NCBI GenBank assembly: GCA_023408075.1
Contig: JAEYKW010000022.1
Location: forward strand, 1-30,630
From: Bacillota bacterium
Lineage (GTDB): Bacteria > Bacillota > Clostridia > Christensenellales > SZUA-584
DNA: 30,630 nucleotides
Direction: 5' to 3'
Part shown: positions 1-8,152 of the stretch, piece by piece
Layout: every line of letters starts with the position of its first letter
How positions within the stretch are numbered: position 1 is the first letter of the stretch
Translations under genes and position numbers: made by a program
Notes under the pieces: generated by a model
Databases searched by the model: none
Told to the model about the DNA's origin: nothing
What the model saw: the letters and a program-made list of their open reading frames with translations, nothing else

Positions 1-2
1 TC

Positions 3-1496
3 GCGGAGCAGCGCGTGCGCGGCATATTCAAGGAGGCAAAAAGCCACAAGAGCGTGAAATTTATATCGGCGCTTGTCGCGGTGCTGCTGCTTTTAACCTG
101 TTTCACGACGGCGTGTCAGCCGACGCCTGAAACGCCGCCCGTCAACAATAAAAATACGAGTATCGTCAACGAAGTCGTTCAGGCCAACGCCGAAGACAAT
201 AAAGAGGAGCTTGAAACACAAAAAGAAGTGATTGCGGAGCAGATCAAAAAGGTAAACGGGCATATGGAATGGGAACTGAAGCCCAACGATCTTGTCACAC
301 TCAAGGTGGACGCGGATATCATCGCGCCCGAGTTTGATCAGATACCCGTTGTCCGTGTCAGGCCCAAAAATCTCTCGCAAGAACAGTTTGAAACATTTAT
401 CAATCTTTTGATTAACGGCGAGCCGCTCTACTATATTGAACGGGGCTTTCATTGGACGCAGGAAGAAATTGCGGCTATATTGTCAAAACTTCAGGATGAT
501 TTGGAAAAAGACAATCTCCCCTCTTATATTACGAGCAATATAAAATATCGAATAGACGACTTAAAGGAGCAAATGAGCAACGCCAAAAGCAAGGCTTATG
601 ATAAACCGTATAACGGCATACTGGTCAAAGCCGAAAACAACTCACGTTACAGTACAATCACTGAATTGAAGTGTTATTTGGACAAAAATATGGCGGCGAA
701 CATGTCACTCTGGCAGTCGTTCAACGAAAGCACTTCCCATATCATATTTGATAATGACAACTATGGCGAAGTCTTCAACACGTATGAACCCTATGAGGGA
801 ACCGACGCCGCAGGAATCAAAATGACATATGAGCAGGCAAAAGCCGCTGCCGAAAAATTTGTGCGCCAAATTGACGGTGAGGACAGCAATCTGCTGATCA
901 GCGATTCGAGCATCTGCTATCAGTTGGGCACGTTTTCGAATCACACCAAAGAAACCTCGCCACAGGCCTACGCATTCAACTTTGCCAGATGCTATAACGG
1001 CATCGTCGTGAAACCTGTGAGACATCTTGTAGGAACAGATGAAACTATCGATTATGATAAGCGGGTATCCTCCGAAAGCCTCACGGTCATCATCAATGAC
1101 GACGGGATAAATAACGCGTCCTGGGCAGGCCATATGGAATATATCGAAGATGTCTCGGACGATTCGCCACTGCTCGACTTCGACATGATACAAAACATAT
1201 TTGAAGAGCACTGCAGCCAGAAATTCGCATGGGTTCCGCGAAACGACGCGCTGCCGCCGAACCAGCACGTGACGCTGACCGTGAAAAAGATCGAACTCAA
1301 TCTGATGCCGATCCCCGAAAAGGATAACCTTGAAAATTATATCACCGTTCCTGTTTGGGATTTCATCGCGGACATGACCTACGACGAGGAGGTCTACGCG
1401 CAGGACGGGTATCCCGCCGAAGGCCAAAAGAATGTGAGCATCGTCACGGTCAACGCAATCAACGGCACAATTATCAATAGAGAACAGGGGTATTAA
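3..1496 (+). CDS. C-terminal part of an M56/BlaR1-like membrane protein with DUF6034-type lipoprotein-like region (5' truncated)
   Basis: The reading frame is open to the left edge, so the true start probably lies outside the window; a GTG at 15 is possible but has no ribosome binding site. The visible protein begins with a basic stretch (EQRVRGIFKEAK) and one membrane segment (LVAVLLLLTCFTTAC), followed by about 440 polar residues. This basic segment plus a helix resembles the last transmembrane part of M56/BlaR1-type metallopeptidases, and the exported part resembles DUF6034 proteins, which often start with a CFTTACQPT-like string. The part after the helix should be extracellular and is predicted to be a repeated alpha/beta domain of unknown function. 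The Cys in TAC could be a lipobox if translation starts nearby. The peptidase HExxH is not visible here, so its presence upstream is inference. A terminator follows at 1528. Confidence 0.72.
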   Translation, partial: AEQRVRGIFKEAKSHKSVKFISALVAVLLLLTCFTTACQPTPETPPVNNKNTSIVNEVVQANAEDNKEELETQKEVIAEQIKKVNGHMEWELKPNDLVTLKVDADIIAPEFDQIPVVRVRPKNLSQEQFETFINLLINGEPLYYIERGFHWTQEEIAAILSKLQDDLEKDNLPSYITSNIKYRIDDLKEQMSNAKSKAYDKPYNGILVKAENNSRYSTITELKCYLDKNMAANMSLWQSFNESTSHIIFDNDNYGEVFNTYEPYEGTDAAGIKMTYEQAKAAAEKFVRQIDGEDSNLLISDSSICYQLGTFSNHTKETSPQAYAFNFARCYNGIVVKPVRHLVGTDETIDYDKRVSSESLTVIINDDGINNASWAGHMEYIEDVSDDSPLLDFDMIQNIFEEHCSQKFAWVPRNDALPPNQHVTLTVKKIELNLMPIPEKDNLENYITVPVWDFIADMTYDEEVYAQDGYPAEGQKNVSIVTVNAINGTIINREQGY

Positions 1497-1527
1497 GTTT
1501 ACATATACTCATAAATATTTAGATCAT

Positions 1528-1554
1528 AAAGGGGCTCAAAGCTCCTTTTCTTTT
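1528..1554 (+). terminator. Rho-independent terminator after the M56/DUF6034-like gene
   Basis: A 9-bp stem (AAAGGGGCT with AGCTCCTTT, one G-U pair) closes a CAA loop and is followed by TTTTCTTTT. It sits 31 bases after the stop codon. Confidence 0.88.
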
Positions 1555-1561
1555 AAAAAGA

Positions 1562-1590
1562 TTGCCCGACCGGTACAGTTTATGTATAGT
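1562..1590 (+). promoter_or_regulatory. Sigma-A-type promoter of the GH3 gene
   Basis: A -35 box TTGCCC (1562-1567) and a -10 box TATAGT (1585-1590) are separated by 17 bases. It lies just after the previous terminator and about 50 bases before the chosen ATG of the glycosidase. It also shows that the longer frame beginning at 1562 cannot be the true gene start. Confidence 0.65.
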
Positions 1591-1639
1591 ATCATATATA
1601 GGCAATTTTAACATCTGTTTTCATTTTCGGAGGCTTTTT

Positions 1640-4054
1640 ATGAATACTGACTCAATCAGGAATAAAGCAAAAGAACTTGTCGCTCAAATGACATTGGAAG
1701 AAAAGGCGGGCCTCTGCTCCGGCCTTGACTGCTGGCACACAAAACCCGTTGAACGGCTGGGCCTAAAGTCTGTAATGGTGTCGGACGGGCCGCACGGCCT
1801 TAGAAAACAGATTACCCTGAACGATAATATGGGCATAGGCAAAAGTGTGCCCGCCGTCTGTTTCCCCACCGCAAGCGCGCTCGCATGCAGCTTCGACCGT
1901 GACCTCGTCTGCAGCGTCGGCAAAGCCATGGGCGACGCGTGCGTCGAAGAAGGCGTCTCGGCGATTCTAGGCCCCGGCGCGAATCAAAAGCGCAGCCCGC
2001 TCTGCGGCCGCAATTTCGAATACTACAGCGAAGACCCGGTGCTCTCCGGAGAGCTTGCCGCAAGCCTGATACAGGGCGTACAAAGCACCGGGACGGGCAC
2101 CTCATTAAAGCATTTCGCCGTCAACAATCAGGAAAAGCGCCGGACGACCGTGAGCGCCGTTGTGGATGAGAGGACGCTGCGCGAAATGTATCTCAAAGCG
2201 TTTGAAATCGCCGTCAAAAAAGGTAATCCAGCCACCGTCATGTGCGCTTACAATAAAGTAAACGGTACATACTGCAGTGAGAATGAAACCCTGCTCACAA
2301 ATATTCTGCGCGGCGAATGGGGCTTTAATGGCGTGGTCGTTTCGGACTGGGGCGCTGTGCACGACCGTGTGCTCGGCATCAAGGCCGGGCTCGATCTTGA
2401 GATGCCCGGCAGCCGCGGCTACAACGATGCCAAAATTGTGGCTGCCGTTAAAAACGGTGCGCTCAGCGAAGATGCGCTCGATAAGGCGGCCTGCCGTGTT
2501 GTCGCGTTCGCATTAAAAGGAATTGAGAACAAGCGTAAAGGCTTCACATACGACAAACAGGCGCAGCACCAACTGTCAGTCAAAGCCGCGCAGCAGTCTG
2601 CCGTGCTGCTCAAAAATGATGCGAATCTGCTGCCCGGCAACGCAGGCCAAAGGGCAGCCGTCATCGGCGCGTTTGCAAAGACCCCGAGATACCAGGGCGC
2701 GGGCAGCTCCAAAATCACCCCGATCCATATCGATTCGCCATGGACAGCACTGCAAAAGCTCGGCCTTGAAGCTGTTTATGCCGACGGATACAGCCTGAAG
2801 GGCAAAGGCGCAGAAAAGCTGATTGAGCAGGCGTGTGAAGCCGCCAAGGGCAAGGATATCGTCTATATATTCGCGGGCCTGCCGGAAGGCTATGAATCGG
2901 AGGGCTTTGACCGCGAGAACCTCTCTCTGCCCGAGGAGCACAACGCGCTGATCAGCGTCGTGAGCCGCTGCAACCCGAATGTGGCCGTGGTTCTGTTGGG
3001 CGGCGCGCCGATGGAGCTCCCGTGGATTGATGACGTCAAAGCGGTGCTGGTGGCCTATCTCGGCGGTGAAGGCGTCGGCGCTGCCGTCGCCAATCTGCTG
3101 CTCGGCATCGACTCCCCAAGCGGCAAGCTGGCCGAAACGTGGCCGCTTAAAACCGAGGATATCCCGTGCCGCCGGTATTTTCCGGGCGGCAGGCACACGG
3201 TTGAATACCGGGAAAGTATCTTTATCGGGTACCGCTATTACGAAAAGGCCAAGAAGGATGTGCTGTTCCCATTCGGTCACGGGCTCTCGTATGCGCGCTT
3301 CGACTATTCTGATTTGCAGTTGAGCCACAGCTCCCGCAACTTTGGAGAGCAGCTCAGCATTCAATTTCACATCACAAACAGCGGGGCTGTGCCCGCGAAG
3401 GAAACGGCGCTCATTTTTGTGTCGCACGAAAGCGATAAAGTTTTTATGCCCGACAAGCAGCTTAAAGACTTCGTCAAGGTGTCGCTTGAACCGGGCGAAA
3501 CCAAAACGGTTTCGATCTCGCTCGATACTGCGGATTTTGGTTATTACAACACGCTGATCAAAGACTGGTATGCCGAGAGCGGCACCTATCGTATCCTTAT
3601 CGGGTCTTCGTCCAAAGATGTCCGTCTCACGGCGGACATGGCGCTCAAAAGCCCTGAGAAGCCTCAGCCTGAATTAATAAACGTCGTGCCGAGCTATTTT
3701 GATCTGACTCGAAGCGATTTGATTATACCCGACGAAGAATTCGAAGCATTATACGGCAGTGCACTCCCCCCTCACGACGGCAAGATCGTAAAGCCGTATA
3801 CGCTCGATCATACGCTCGAAGATACGAAGCACACGTTCATGGGCAAGGTTATGCTGATGTACGCCAAAATGACGGTCAGAAAGCTCGAAAAAGCCGAGCC
3901 GGGGCAATCGGGCATGATGCTGGCCATGATGCAGGAAATGCCCTTTTATGTGATGATCACTGCCGGAGAAATTCCCGAGAAGATAATGCTGGCGTTGGTG
4001 GATATGATGAACGGGCATTACTTCAAGGGCATCATGCGGCTGCTCAGCCGTTAA
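1640..4054 (+). CDS. Family 3 glycoside hydrolase (beta-glucosidase-like)
   Basis: An 804-residue enzyme expected to remove terminal beta-linked sugars from oligosaccharides. No signal peptide is seen, so it is probably cytoplasmic and acts on imported oligosaccharides. The N-terminal barrel carries MTLEEKAGL, KHFAVNNQE and the nucleophile motif VVSDWG with Asp236. The second alpha/beta domain carries YESEGFDR, whose Glu near residue 421 is the expected acid/base. A fibronectin III-like domain (PFGHGLSY onward) follows. About 110 further residues at the C terminus, rich in Met and Lys, extend beyond the usual domain end. The ATG at 1640 is chosen because CGGAGG lies at 1628-1633; an upstream in-frame start would fall in the promoter. 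The family includes beta-glucosidases, beta-xylosidases and N-acetylglucosaminidases, so the exact substrate is open. Confidence 0.95.
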   Translation: MNTDSIRNKAKELVAQMTLEEKAGLCSGLDCWHTKPVERLGLKSVMVSDGPHGLRKQITLNDNMGIGKSVPAVCFPTASALACSFDRDLVCSVGKAMGDACVEEGVSAILGPGANQKRSPLCGRNFEYYSEDPVLSGELAASLIQGVQSTGTGTSLKHFAVNNQEKRRTTVSAVVDERTLREMYLKAFEIAVKKGNPATVMCAYNKVNGTYCSENETLLTNILRGEWGFNGVVVSDWGAVHDRVLGIKAGLDLEMPGSRGYNDAKIVAAVKNGALSEDALDKAACRVVAFALKGIENKRKGFTYDKQAQHQLSVKAAQQSAVLLKNDANLLPGNAGQRAAVIGAFAKTPRYQGAGSSKITPIHIDSPWTALQKLGLEAVYADGYSLKGKGAEKLIEQACEAAKGKDIVYIFAGLPEGYESEGFDRENLSLPEEHNALISVVSRCNPNVAVVLLGGAPMELPWIDDVKAVLVAYLGGEGVGAAVANLLLGIDSPSGKLAETWPLKTEDIPCRRYFPGGRHTVEYRESIFIGYRYYEKAKKDVLFPFGHGLSYARFDYSDLQLSHSSRNFGEQLSIQFHITNSGAVPAKETALIFVSHESDKVFMPDKQLKDFVKVSLEPGETKTVSISLDTADFGYYNTLIKDWYAESGTYRILIGSSSKDVRLTADMALKSPEKPQPELINVVPSYFDLTRSDLIIPDEEFEALYGSALPPHDGKIVKPYTLDHTLEDTKHTFMGKVMLMYAKMTVRKLEKAEPGQSGMMLAMMQEMPFYVMITAGEIPEKIMLALVDMMNGHYFKGIMRLLSR

Positions 4055-4115
4055 CTTTTGTAGGTCGCCTACCAACCGTGAAGCGAATGAAGCATCTTAA
4101 AAGCTGCTGATTAAC

Positions 4116-4239
4116 CACCTCATCCGGCGCTGCGCGCCACCTTCCCCTCGAAGGGGAAGGCTTACAGACAGTACCATTACAAGCTGAAAAAGGCTTCTCC
4201 TTGAGGAGAAGCTGCCGCCGCAAGGCGGCTGATGAGGTG
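4116..4239. repeat. MITE-like inverted-repeat element
   Basis: The element begins with CACCTCATC and ends with its exact complement GATGAGGTG. Each arm holds two nested hairpins: a GC-rich one (GGCGC/GCGCC on the left, GCCGCC/GGCGGC on the right) and an AAGG-type one (CCTTCCCC/GGGGAAGG on the left, CTTCTCC/GGAGAAG on the right). The two arms are diverged inverted copies of about 48 bp around a 25-bp centre. No coding capacity. Single-arm copies occur at 4258-4297 and 30239-30286, so this is a dispersed genomic repeat. Confidence 0.8.
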
Positions 4240-4257
4240 TCTATGAGCATATTCACT

Positions 4258-4297
4258 TCATCCGGGATCGCGCCGCCTTCTCCTCGAAGGGGAAGGC
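4258..4297. repeat. Single arm of the dispersed hairpin repeat
   Basis: TCATCCGGGATCGCGCC followed by CCTTCTCCTCGAAGGGGAAGGC matches the left arm of the 4116-4239 element, including its second hairpin, without a partner arm. Confidence 0.65.
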
Positions 4298-4605
4298 GCA
4301 CAGTTTCTGTGGCAACAGTTCCCGCTCCACCCTAATCGGAACCGTTTTATCTCTATCTGTAGCGGTCAGTTTCCAGAGCCTGCCCCTTAGGGATGCCTCC
4401 TATGGATATCGTATGCTAGTCATTTCGCGGGAGGGCACTGAGACCCTCCCCTACGATTCATTAAATTGTTTTCTGTCCAAAAATCCTGTGGGCAATAGCC
4501 TCGGCACGAGGCACGCCAAGCAAATACCAGTCTAACACCTCACTCAACGTTTCAATTGTCCACCGATAAGGGAAGAAAAGCTTCTCTTTGCAGAGAAGGC
4601 GTTAA

Positions 4606-4650
4606 AAAACCTCCGGCAGTGCTGATTTCAGCACCCATCCGGAGGTTTTT
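4606..4650 (-). terminator. Terminator of the ylxY-ymxG-pyrophosphohydrolase operon
   Basis: On the minus strand AACCTCCGG (4639-4647) pairs with CCGGAGGTT (4608-4616), with an inner GTGCTGAAATCAGCAC hairpin and a T-run after it. It starts a few bases after the stop codon of the pyrophosphohydrolase. The flanking A/T runs would also allow it to act on the plus strand. Confidence 0.9.
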
Positions 4651-4655
4651 ATTTC

Positions 4656-5015
4656 TTATTCGACCTCGTAGCCCTTCTTTTCGGATGTGCCGTGCTGGCG
4701 CGCGAAGTTCTCCTTGTTCTTATTCATGTAGCGCTCGTGCAGCTCGTTTGCATCCATGCCCGTTTTGAGGCACATGCTCACGAAAAAGTGCAGAATGTCT
4801 ACCAGCTCATCCTTCACCTTGTCCGTATCAACGGGCTTCGGGTTCTTCCACCACTTGAAATTGACCTCGTCGATCAGCTCAGCGAGCTCAGAGAGCATCG
4901 CGAGCGTTTCCTTCTGTATCCACTGCTCCATCGGGATGTCACTGAGCCCCCGCTTTTCCGCAAGCTCCGCATCAAACTGATTCTGATACCTGAATATGTT
5001 CTCCAGCTTGTCCAT
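4656..5015 (-). CDS. All-alpha NTP pyrophosphohydrolase (dUTPase_2/MazG-like)
   Basis: A 119-residue helical protein. The metal-binding acidic motifs of the all-alpha NTP pyrophosphatase superfamily are visible: ELAELIDE near residue 43 and KDELVDILHF near residue 68. The family removes pyrophosphate from nucleoside triphosphates; dimeric dUTPases (PF08761) and MazG-like house-cleaning enzymes are the nearest groups. The HERYMNKNKENFARQ tail fits the dUTPase-type branch, but the substrate cannot be fixed by eye. The start is supported by GGAGGGG five bases upstream, which lies within the last codons of the M16 peptidase gene. It is the last gene of its operon, with a terminator directly after it. 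Confidence 0.85.
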   Translation of the reverse strand: MDKLENIFRYQNQFDAELAEKRGLSDIPMEQWIQKETLAMLSELAELIDEVNFKWWKNPKPVDTDKVKDELVDILHFFVSMCLKTGMDANELHERYMNKNKENFARQHGTSEKKGYEVE

Positions 5016-6276
5016 TTAACCCCTCCAAAAAACTCTCGAGCTCTTTTTTCTTTTCTATTTTTCCGGCGAACACAGCCGACATCTTTTTGTAATCGAACAT
5101 TTCATCGATCAGCGCGTTCACGCGCTCAAGCGTAACCGCCTCAATCTTCGCAATGGTCTTGTCTTCGTCGTAAACCTCGTCGAGCAGTATCAGCGATTTG
5201 CCGATCGCGCTCATTTTGGAATTCGTGCCTTCCATCGAGAGCACATAGTTGCCTTTGAGCTGATCGATGCCCTGCCTGAAGTCCGCCTCGCTGATGCGCT
5301 CGTTTTTAAGCTTATCGAGTTCCTGCTTCATCAAATGCACCACCGTATCGGCGTTGGCGGCTGTGGTGCCCGCGTAGAGCGTGAACATGCCCGCATAGCT
5401 GTAAGACGACGGATACGAATACACAGAGTAAGCAAGTCCCTTTTCCTCGCGGATCGACTGGAACAGCCGGGAGCTCATGCCGCCGCCCAGCACGTTGTTG
5501 AGCACCGCGAGCGCAAAGCGGTCGTCGTCCGCAAACGTGCAGCCCGGAAAAGACAGGCACAGATGCGTCTGTTCCACGTCCTTCTCCACATACAGCGTGC
5601 TCGGCTGGGGCGCAAACGGTGTCGCGCAGTCGCTGAGGTCCTTGCGCGTGCCGCGGCTGTAGCTGCCGATATGCGTATGCAATATGTCGTCCAGCTGCGC
5701 TTCATCGTACTTACCCGCCACCGCCACCACGACGTTGGCCGGGTAGTAGTGGTTATCGATATAGCGCACAAGGTCGGCGCGCGTGAAGGCTTTGATATTC
5801 TCCTCGGGCCCGAGTATCGGCTGAGACAGCGAACTGCCCTTAAAGTAGATTTCGGATATCTTCTCGTGCGCGAGCTCTTCCACGTTGTCGTTGACCATCG
5901 CGATTTCCTCGATGACCACGCCCTTTTCCTTCTCAAGCTCCGTCTCATCAATTTGCGGGTCGCAGAACAGGTCAGAAAGCACGTCCACCGCCACGTCAAG
6001 CTTCTCGGGCACCACGCGCGCATGGTAGCACGTGCATTCCTTCGAGGTAAAGGCATTGAGTTGGCCGCCGATCTTGTCCATATCCACGGCGATCTGCTTC
6101 GCACTGCGCTTTTTTGTTCCTTTAAACATCATGTGTTCGATGAAATGCGAAATTCCGTTCTCCTTGGTTTCTTCGCACGTTGAACCTGTTTTTACCCATA
6201 TGCCAACGGCCACCGAATTGTAGTTCGGCAATGGTTCCGTGATGACGCGGAGGCCATTGTCCAGCGTTTTTATCAT
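4972..6276 (-). CDS. M16 family zinc peptidase (YmxG/MlpA-like processing protease)
   Basis: A 434-residue cytoplasmic-type protease of the pitrilysin/mitochondrial processing peptidase family. The inverted zinc motif HFIEH (His44, Glu47, His48) is intact, and the third ligand is expected in KGVVIEEIAM near residue 124. Two M16 halves are present (residues about 1-200 and 210-420), the second with the GGGMSSRLFQSIREEKGLAYSV motif typical of these proteins. The ribosome binding site is AAGGAGA, 13 bases after the YlxY-like gene stops. The order ylxY then M16 peptidase is the one known downstream of pnpA in Bacillus. Its last 44 bases overlap the next gene, so its final residues (about QAGEHIQVSESV) are an extension read through that gene's start region. 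Confidence 0.94.
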   Translation of the reverse strand: MIKTLDNGLRVITEPLPNYNSVAVGIWVKTGSTCEETKENGISHFIEHMMFKGTKKRSAKQIAVDMDKIGGQLNAFTSKECTCYHARVVPEKLDVAVDVLSDLFCDPQIDETELEKEKGVVIEEIAMVNDNVEELAHEKISEIYFKGSSLSQPILGPEENIKAFTRADLVRYIDNHYYPANVVVAVAGKYDEAQLDDILHTHIGSYSRGTRKDLSDCATPFAPQPSTLYVEKDVEQTHLCLSFPGCTFADDDRFALAVLNNVLGGGMSSRLFQSIREEKGLAYSVYSYPSSYSYAGMFTLYAGTTAANADTVVHLMKQELDKLKNERISEADFRQGIDQLKGNYVLSMEGTNSKMSAIGKSLILLDEVYDEDKTIAKIEAVTLERVNALIDEMFDYKKMSAVFAGKIEKKKELESFLEGLNGQAGEHIQVSESV

Positions 6277-6289
6277 TTGTTGTCTCCTT

Positions 6290-6880
6290 CTACAGCATTT
6301 CTTCCACCTTTAGGATAGTATAACCTTTATCGCGCACAATTTGTACAACTTTTTCAAATTCCAACATTTGATTGTCCGCTTCTATCCTGATAAACATATC
6401 GCCGAAAATACTGTCGCTCAAAACCTGCTGCCAGTCCTTTTGCTGCTTCAGTTTTTCAAAATCGATGGACGGGCCAACATGGCGCAAACCGCTGCCGTTA
6501 TCATAGCTCATCACCGGCACGCTGTATCCGTTTCCTATGTACATATCCGAACCAGTGCCCTCGTGCTCGGCGCAGACGTAATAGCCGACGCTGTGCCCCC
6601 GCGCCAGCACCTCGTCGATGATGGCGTCATCGTTTTTTATACACTGCTCGCAGAAAAAAAACGTGCCTTCCACACCCAAGCGTTCCATGGCGTCCATATA
6701 GCCTTCCACATCGCTGTTTGCATTCACGGCGATCTGCAAACCCACGTTGCTGCCGCCCGTGCTGCCTTTGAGCGCAAACCCCTGCACCGGCTGCGCAAAT
6801 CCGAAGGAAGCCATATAGACGAGCCCCATAATCAGTACCAGAATCGTATTCGTTACCAACGACCGCTTTCTTATCTTCAT
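6290..6880 (-). CDS. YlxY-like degenerate polysaccharide deacetylase, membrane-anchored
   Basis: A 196-residue protein with an N-terminal signal/anchor helix (TNTILVLIMGLVYMASFGFA) and an outside domain resembling the NodB/polysaccharide deacetylase fold. GVEGTFFFCEQCIKNDDAI and ARGHSVGYYV correspond to the usual G-x-x-x-TFF and the H-E-I-G-N-H regions. The catalytic aspartates of TFDDGP are replaced (VGLQIAVN) and the metal-binding HxxxH is HSVGY, so deacetylase activity is not expected. It sits directly before the M16 peptidase, as ylxY does in Bacillus. The domain is shorter than the usual 200-plus residues of NodB. The role is unknown; a structural or regulatory part in sporulation or cell wall metabolism is a guess. 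A GGTGGTGA stretch precedes the ATG. Confidence 0.8.
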   Translation of the reverse strand: MKIRKRSLVTNTILVLIMGLVYMASFGFAQPVQGFALKGSTGGSNVGLQIAVNANSDVEGYMDAMERLGVEGTFFFCEQCIKNDDAIIDEVLARGHSVGYYVCAEHEGTGSDMYIGNGYSVPVMSYDNGSGLRHVGPSIDFEKLKQQKDWQQVLSDSIFGDMFIRIEADNQMLEFEKVVQIVRDKGYTILKVEEML

Positions 6881-7063
6881 CGTATCACCACCCGTATATA
6901 TATCTATTCACACCTTTCAAAGTTCATACATGCGCCTAAATTTTTGGCTTTTATCTTATATATACGATGAGATCATACGAAATGATCACTCGTTAGTAAT
7001 ATGTTTTGTTGTACACAAATAATGATCTTTTTTTCCGATATTGCCAGCAGAGTTGCATACAAA

Positions 7064-7088
7064 TAAAAAACTGGCCCGTAAGGCCAGT
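7064..7088 (-). terminator. Terminator of the binding-lipoprotein gene
   Basis: On the minus strand ACTGGCC pairs with GGCCAGT around a 5-base loop, followed by TTTTTTATTTG. It lies 26 bases after the stop codon. Confidence 0.93.
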
Positions 7089-7113
7089 CTAGTGACAGAT
7101 TTTGAAATCTTTA

Positions 7114-8115
7114 CTATTGCGCGGGCGCTTTGGCATACGGGCTGCCCGCCGTATAAACCTCTGCCACAGTATCCGCAGTCGCCGTGTAAACGTTGAGCTG
7201 CCGGTACTGTGCAGGCACATAGGCTACGTTTTTGATGAAGCCGTCGGCATCGGCTATGGCCAGCTGCGCAATCTGCGCCGTGCTCAAAAACAGCGCGGTA
7301 TCGACTTTGCCGGACGATACGGCTTCCATGATAGTTTGATCTCCGCCGTACACCGCGAGGCTGGCTGTTTTGCCGCTCTCCGCCAAGGCACGAATCGCGC
7401 CGTGCGCGAGCTCCGCGCTTTGCGCAAATACAAAATTAACGCTGCCCGCCGCGAGTTCGGCTTTAACGGATTCATACGCCTTATCTTCGTCGTTCCCGCA
7501 ATATTCTTCTGCGGCGAGTGTCACATTCTCGTCCTGACTGATGGCGCTTAAAAAGCCGTCGGACATCAGCTGCATCACAAAGCTATCGTAGCCTGTTTTG
7601 AGTTCCAGGCAGGTGCCGCCCGATTCGCCGTAAAGCGCCACGGCGCGTTCCCCGGCGCTATTGCCGATCTCAATATAATCGGGAGATATCAGCGTGCTTA
7701 CAGCCCCGTTGACCGGATCGATAATGTTGATCACAGGCACTCCTTCCGTTTCGCACTCGGCAAGCACAGCTTCGAGCGCATCCACATCCACCGGGTCGAT
7801 CACAATCACCGACGCGCCCGCGTTTAAGAACGACTCGATATCGCTCACCTGCTTATCGCTGCTGTCTGCGGAAACGATGCTAACCTCGTGCCCAAGCGAT
7901 GCGCAGGCCGCACTTAAATCAGCCGTCAGCTGCTCGTAAAAACCGCCTTCCCCGGCCAAAGAGATACCGATGGGCGGCCCGGCGGGCTGCTCGGTATCGT
8001 CAGCTTGGGCCGTTGTGGCCGTGGGCGTCACGCTGGCTGCCGCAGGCTGCGTCCCGCACGCGGCAAGCGCAAAAAGTATGGCTGCTGTGAAAAATAAAAG
8101 CGCGAGCTTCCTCAT
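7114..8115 (-). CDS. Substrate-binding lipoprotein, RbsB-like (Peripla_BP_4 type)
   Basis: A 333-residue exported lipoprotein. It has a basic start (MRKLALLFF), a hydrophobic stretch and a lipobox LAACG, then a Thr/Ala-rich linker. The rest is the two-lobed periplasmic binding fold of the sugar ABC transporter type: IGISLAGEGGFYEQL, DIESFLNAGASVIVIDPVDVDAL, GVPVINIIDPVNG, GGDQTIMEAVSSGKVD. The ATG at 8115 is chosen because GCGGAGG lies upstream; an open frame runs 70 codons further but crosses the promoter at 8144. No permease, ATPase or regulator is next to it, so the ligand and transporter partner are unknown. It could instead serve as a ligand sensor. Confidence 0.9.
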   Translation of the reverse strand: MRKLALLFFTAAILFALAACGTQPAAASVTPTATTAQADDTEQPAGPPIGISLAGEGGFYEQLTADLSAACASLGHEVSIVSADSSDKQVSDIESFLNAGASVIVIDPVDVDALEAVLAECETEGVPVINIIDPVNGAVSTLISPDYIEIGNSAGERAVALYGESGGTCLELKTGYDSFVMQLMSDGFLSAISQDENVTLAAEEYCGNDEDKAYESVKAELAAGSVNFVFAQSAELAHGAIRALAESGKTASLAVYGGDQTIMEAVSSGKVDTALFLSTAQIAQLAIADADGFIKNVAYVPAQYRQLNVYTATADTVAEVYTAGSPYAKAPAQ

Positions 8116-8143
8116 GAAATCCTCCGCAAATATTACTGGCGAT

Positions 8144-8152
8144 ATTATAACA
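8144..8152 (-). promoter_or_regulatory. Extended -10 promoter of the binding-lipoprotein gene
   Basis: The minus strand reads TGTTATAAT, a perfect -10 with an upstream TGn, about 28 bases before the ATG at 8115. No good -35 box is seen at the usual distance, as is common for extended -10 promoters. Confidence 0.6.

Larger units (their letters stand above)
4055..4605. other. Gene-free region with dispersed hairpin repeats
   Basis: No supported gene is present. The stretch contains the 124-bp inverted-repeat element at 4116-4239, a further half-copy at 4258-4297, and a GGAGGG/CCCTCC hairpin near 4430-4450 followed by CCTACGATTC. The rest shows nothing recognisable. Confidence 0.75.

Noticed and set aside
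2576..3427. Long minus-strand frame opposite the GH3 gene
   Set aside because: It lies wholly antisense to a well-supported enzyme, has no ribosome binding site and no family signature; high GC third positions explain it.
5335..6183. Long plus-strand frame opposite the M16 peptidase
   Set aside because: Antisense to an intact zinc peptidase with HxxEH; composition is His/Arg-rich shadow coding.
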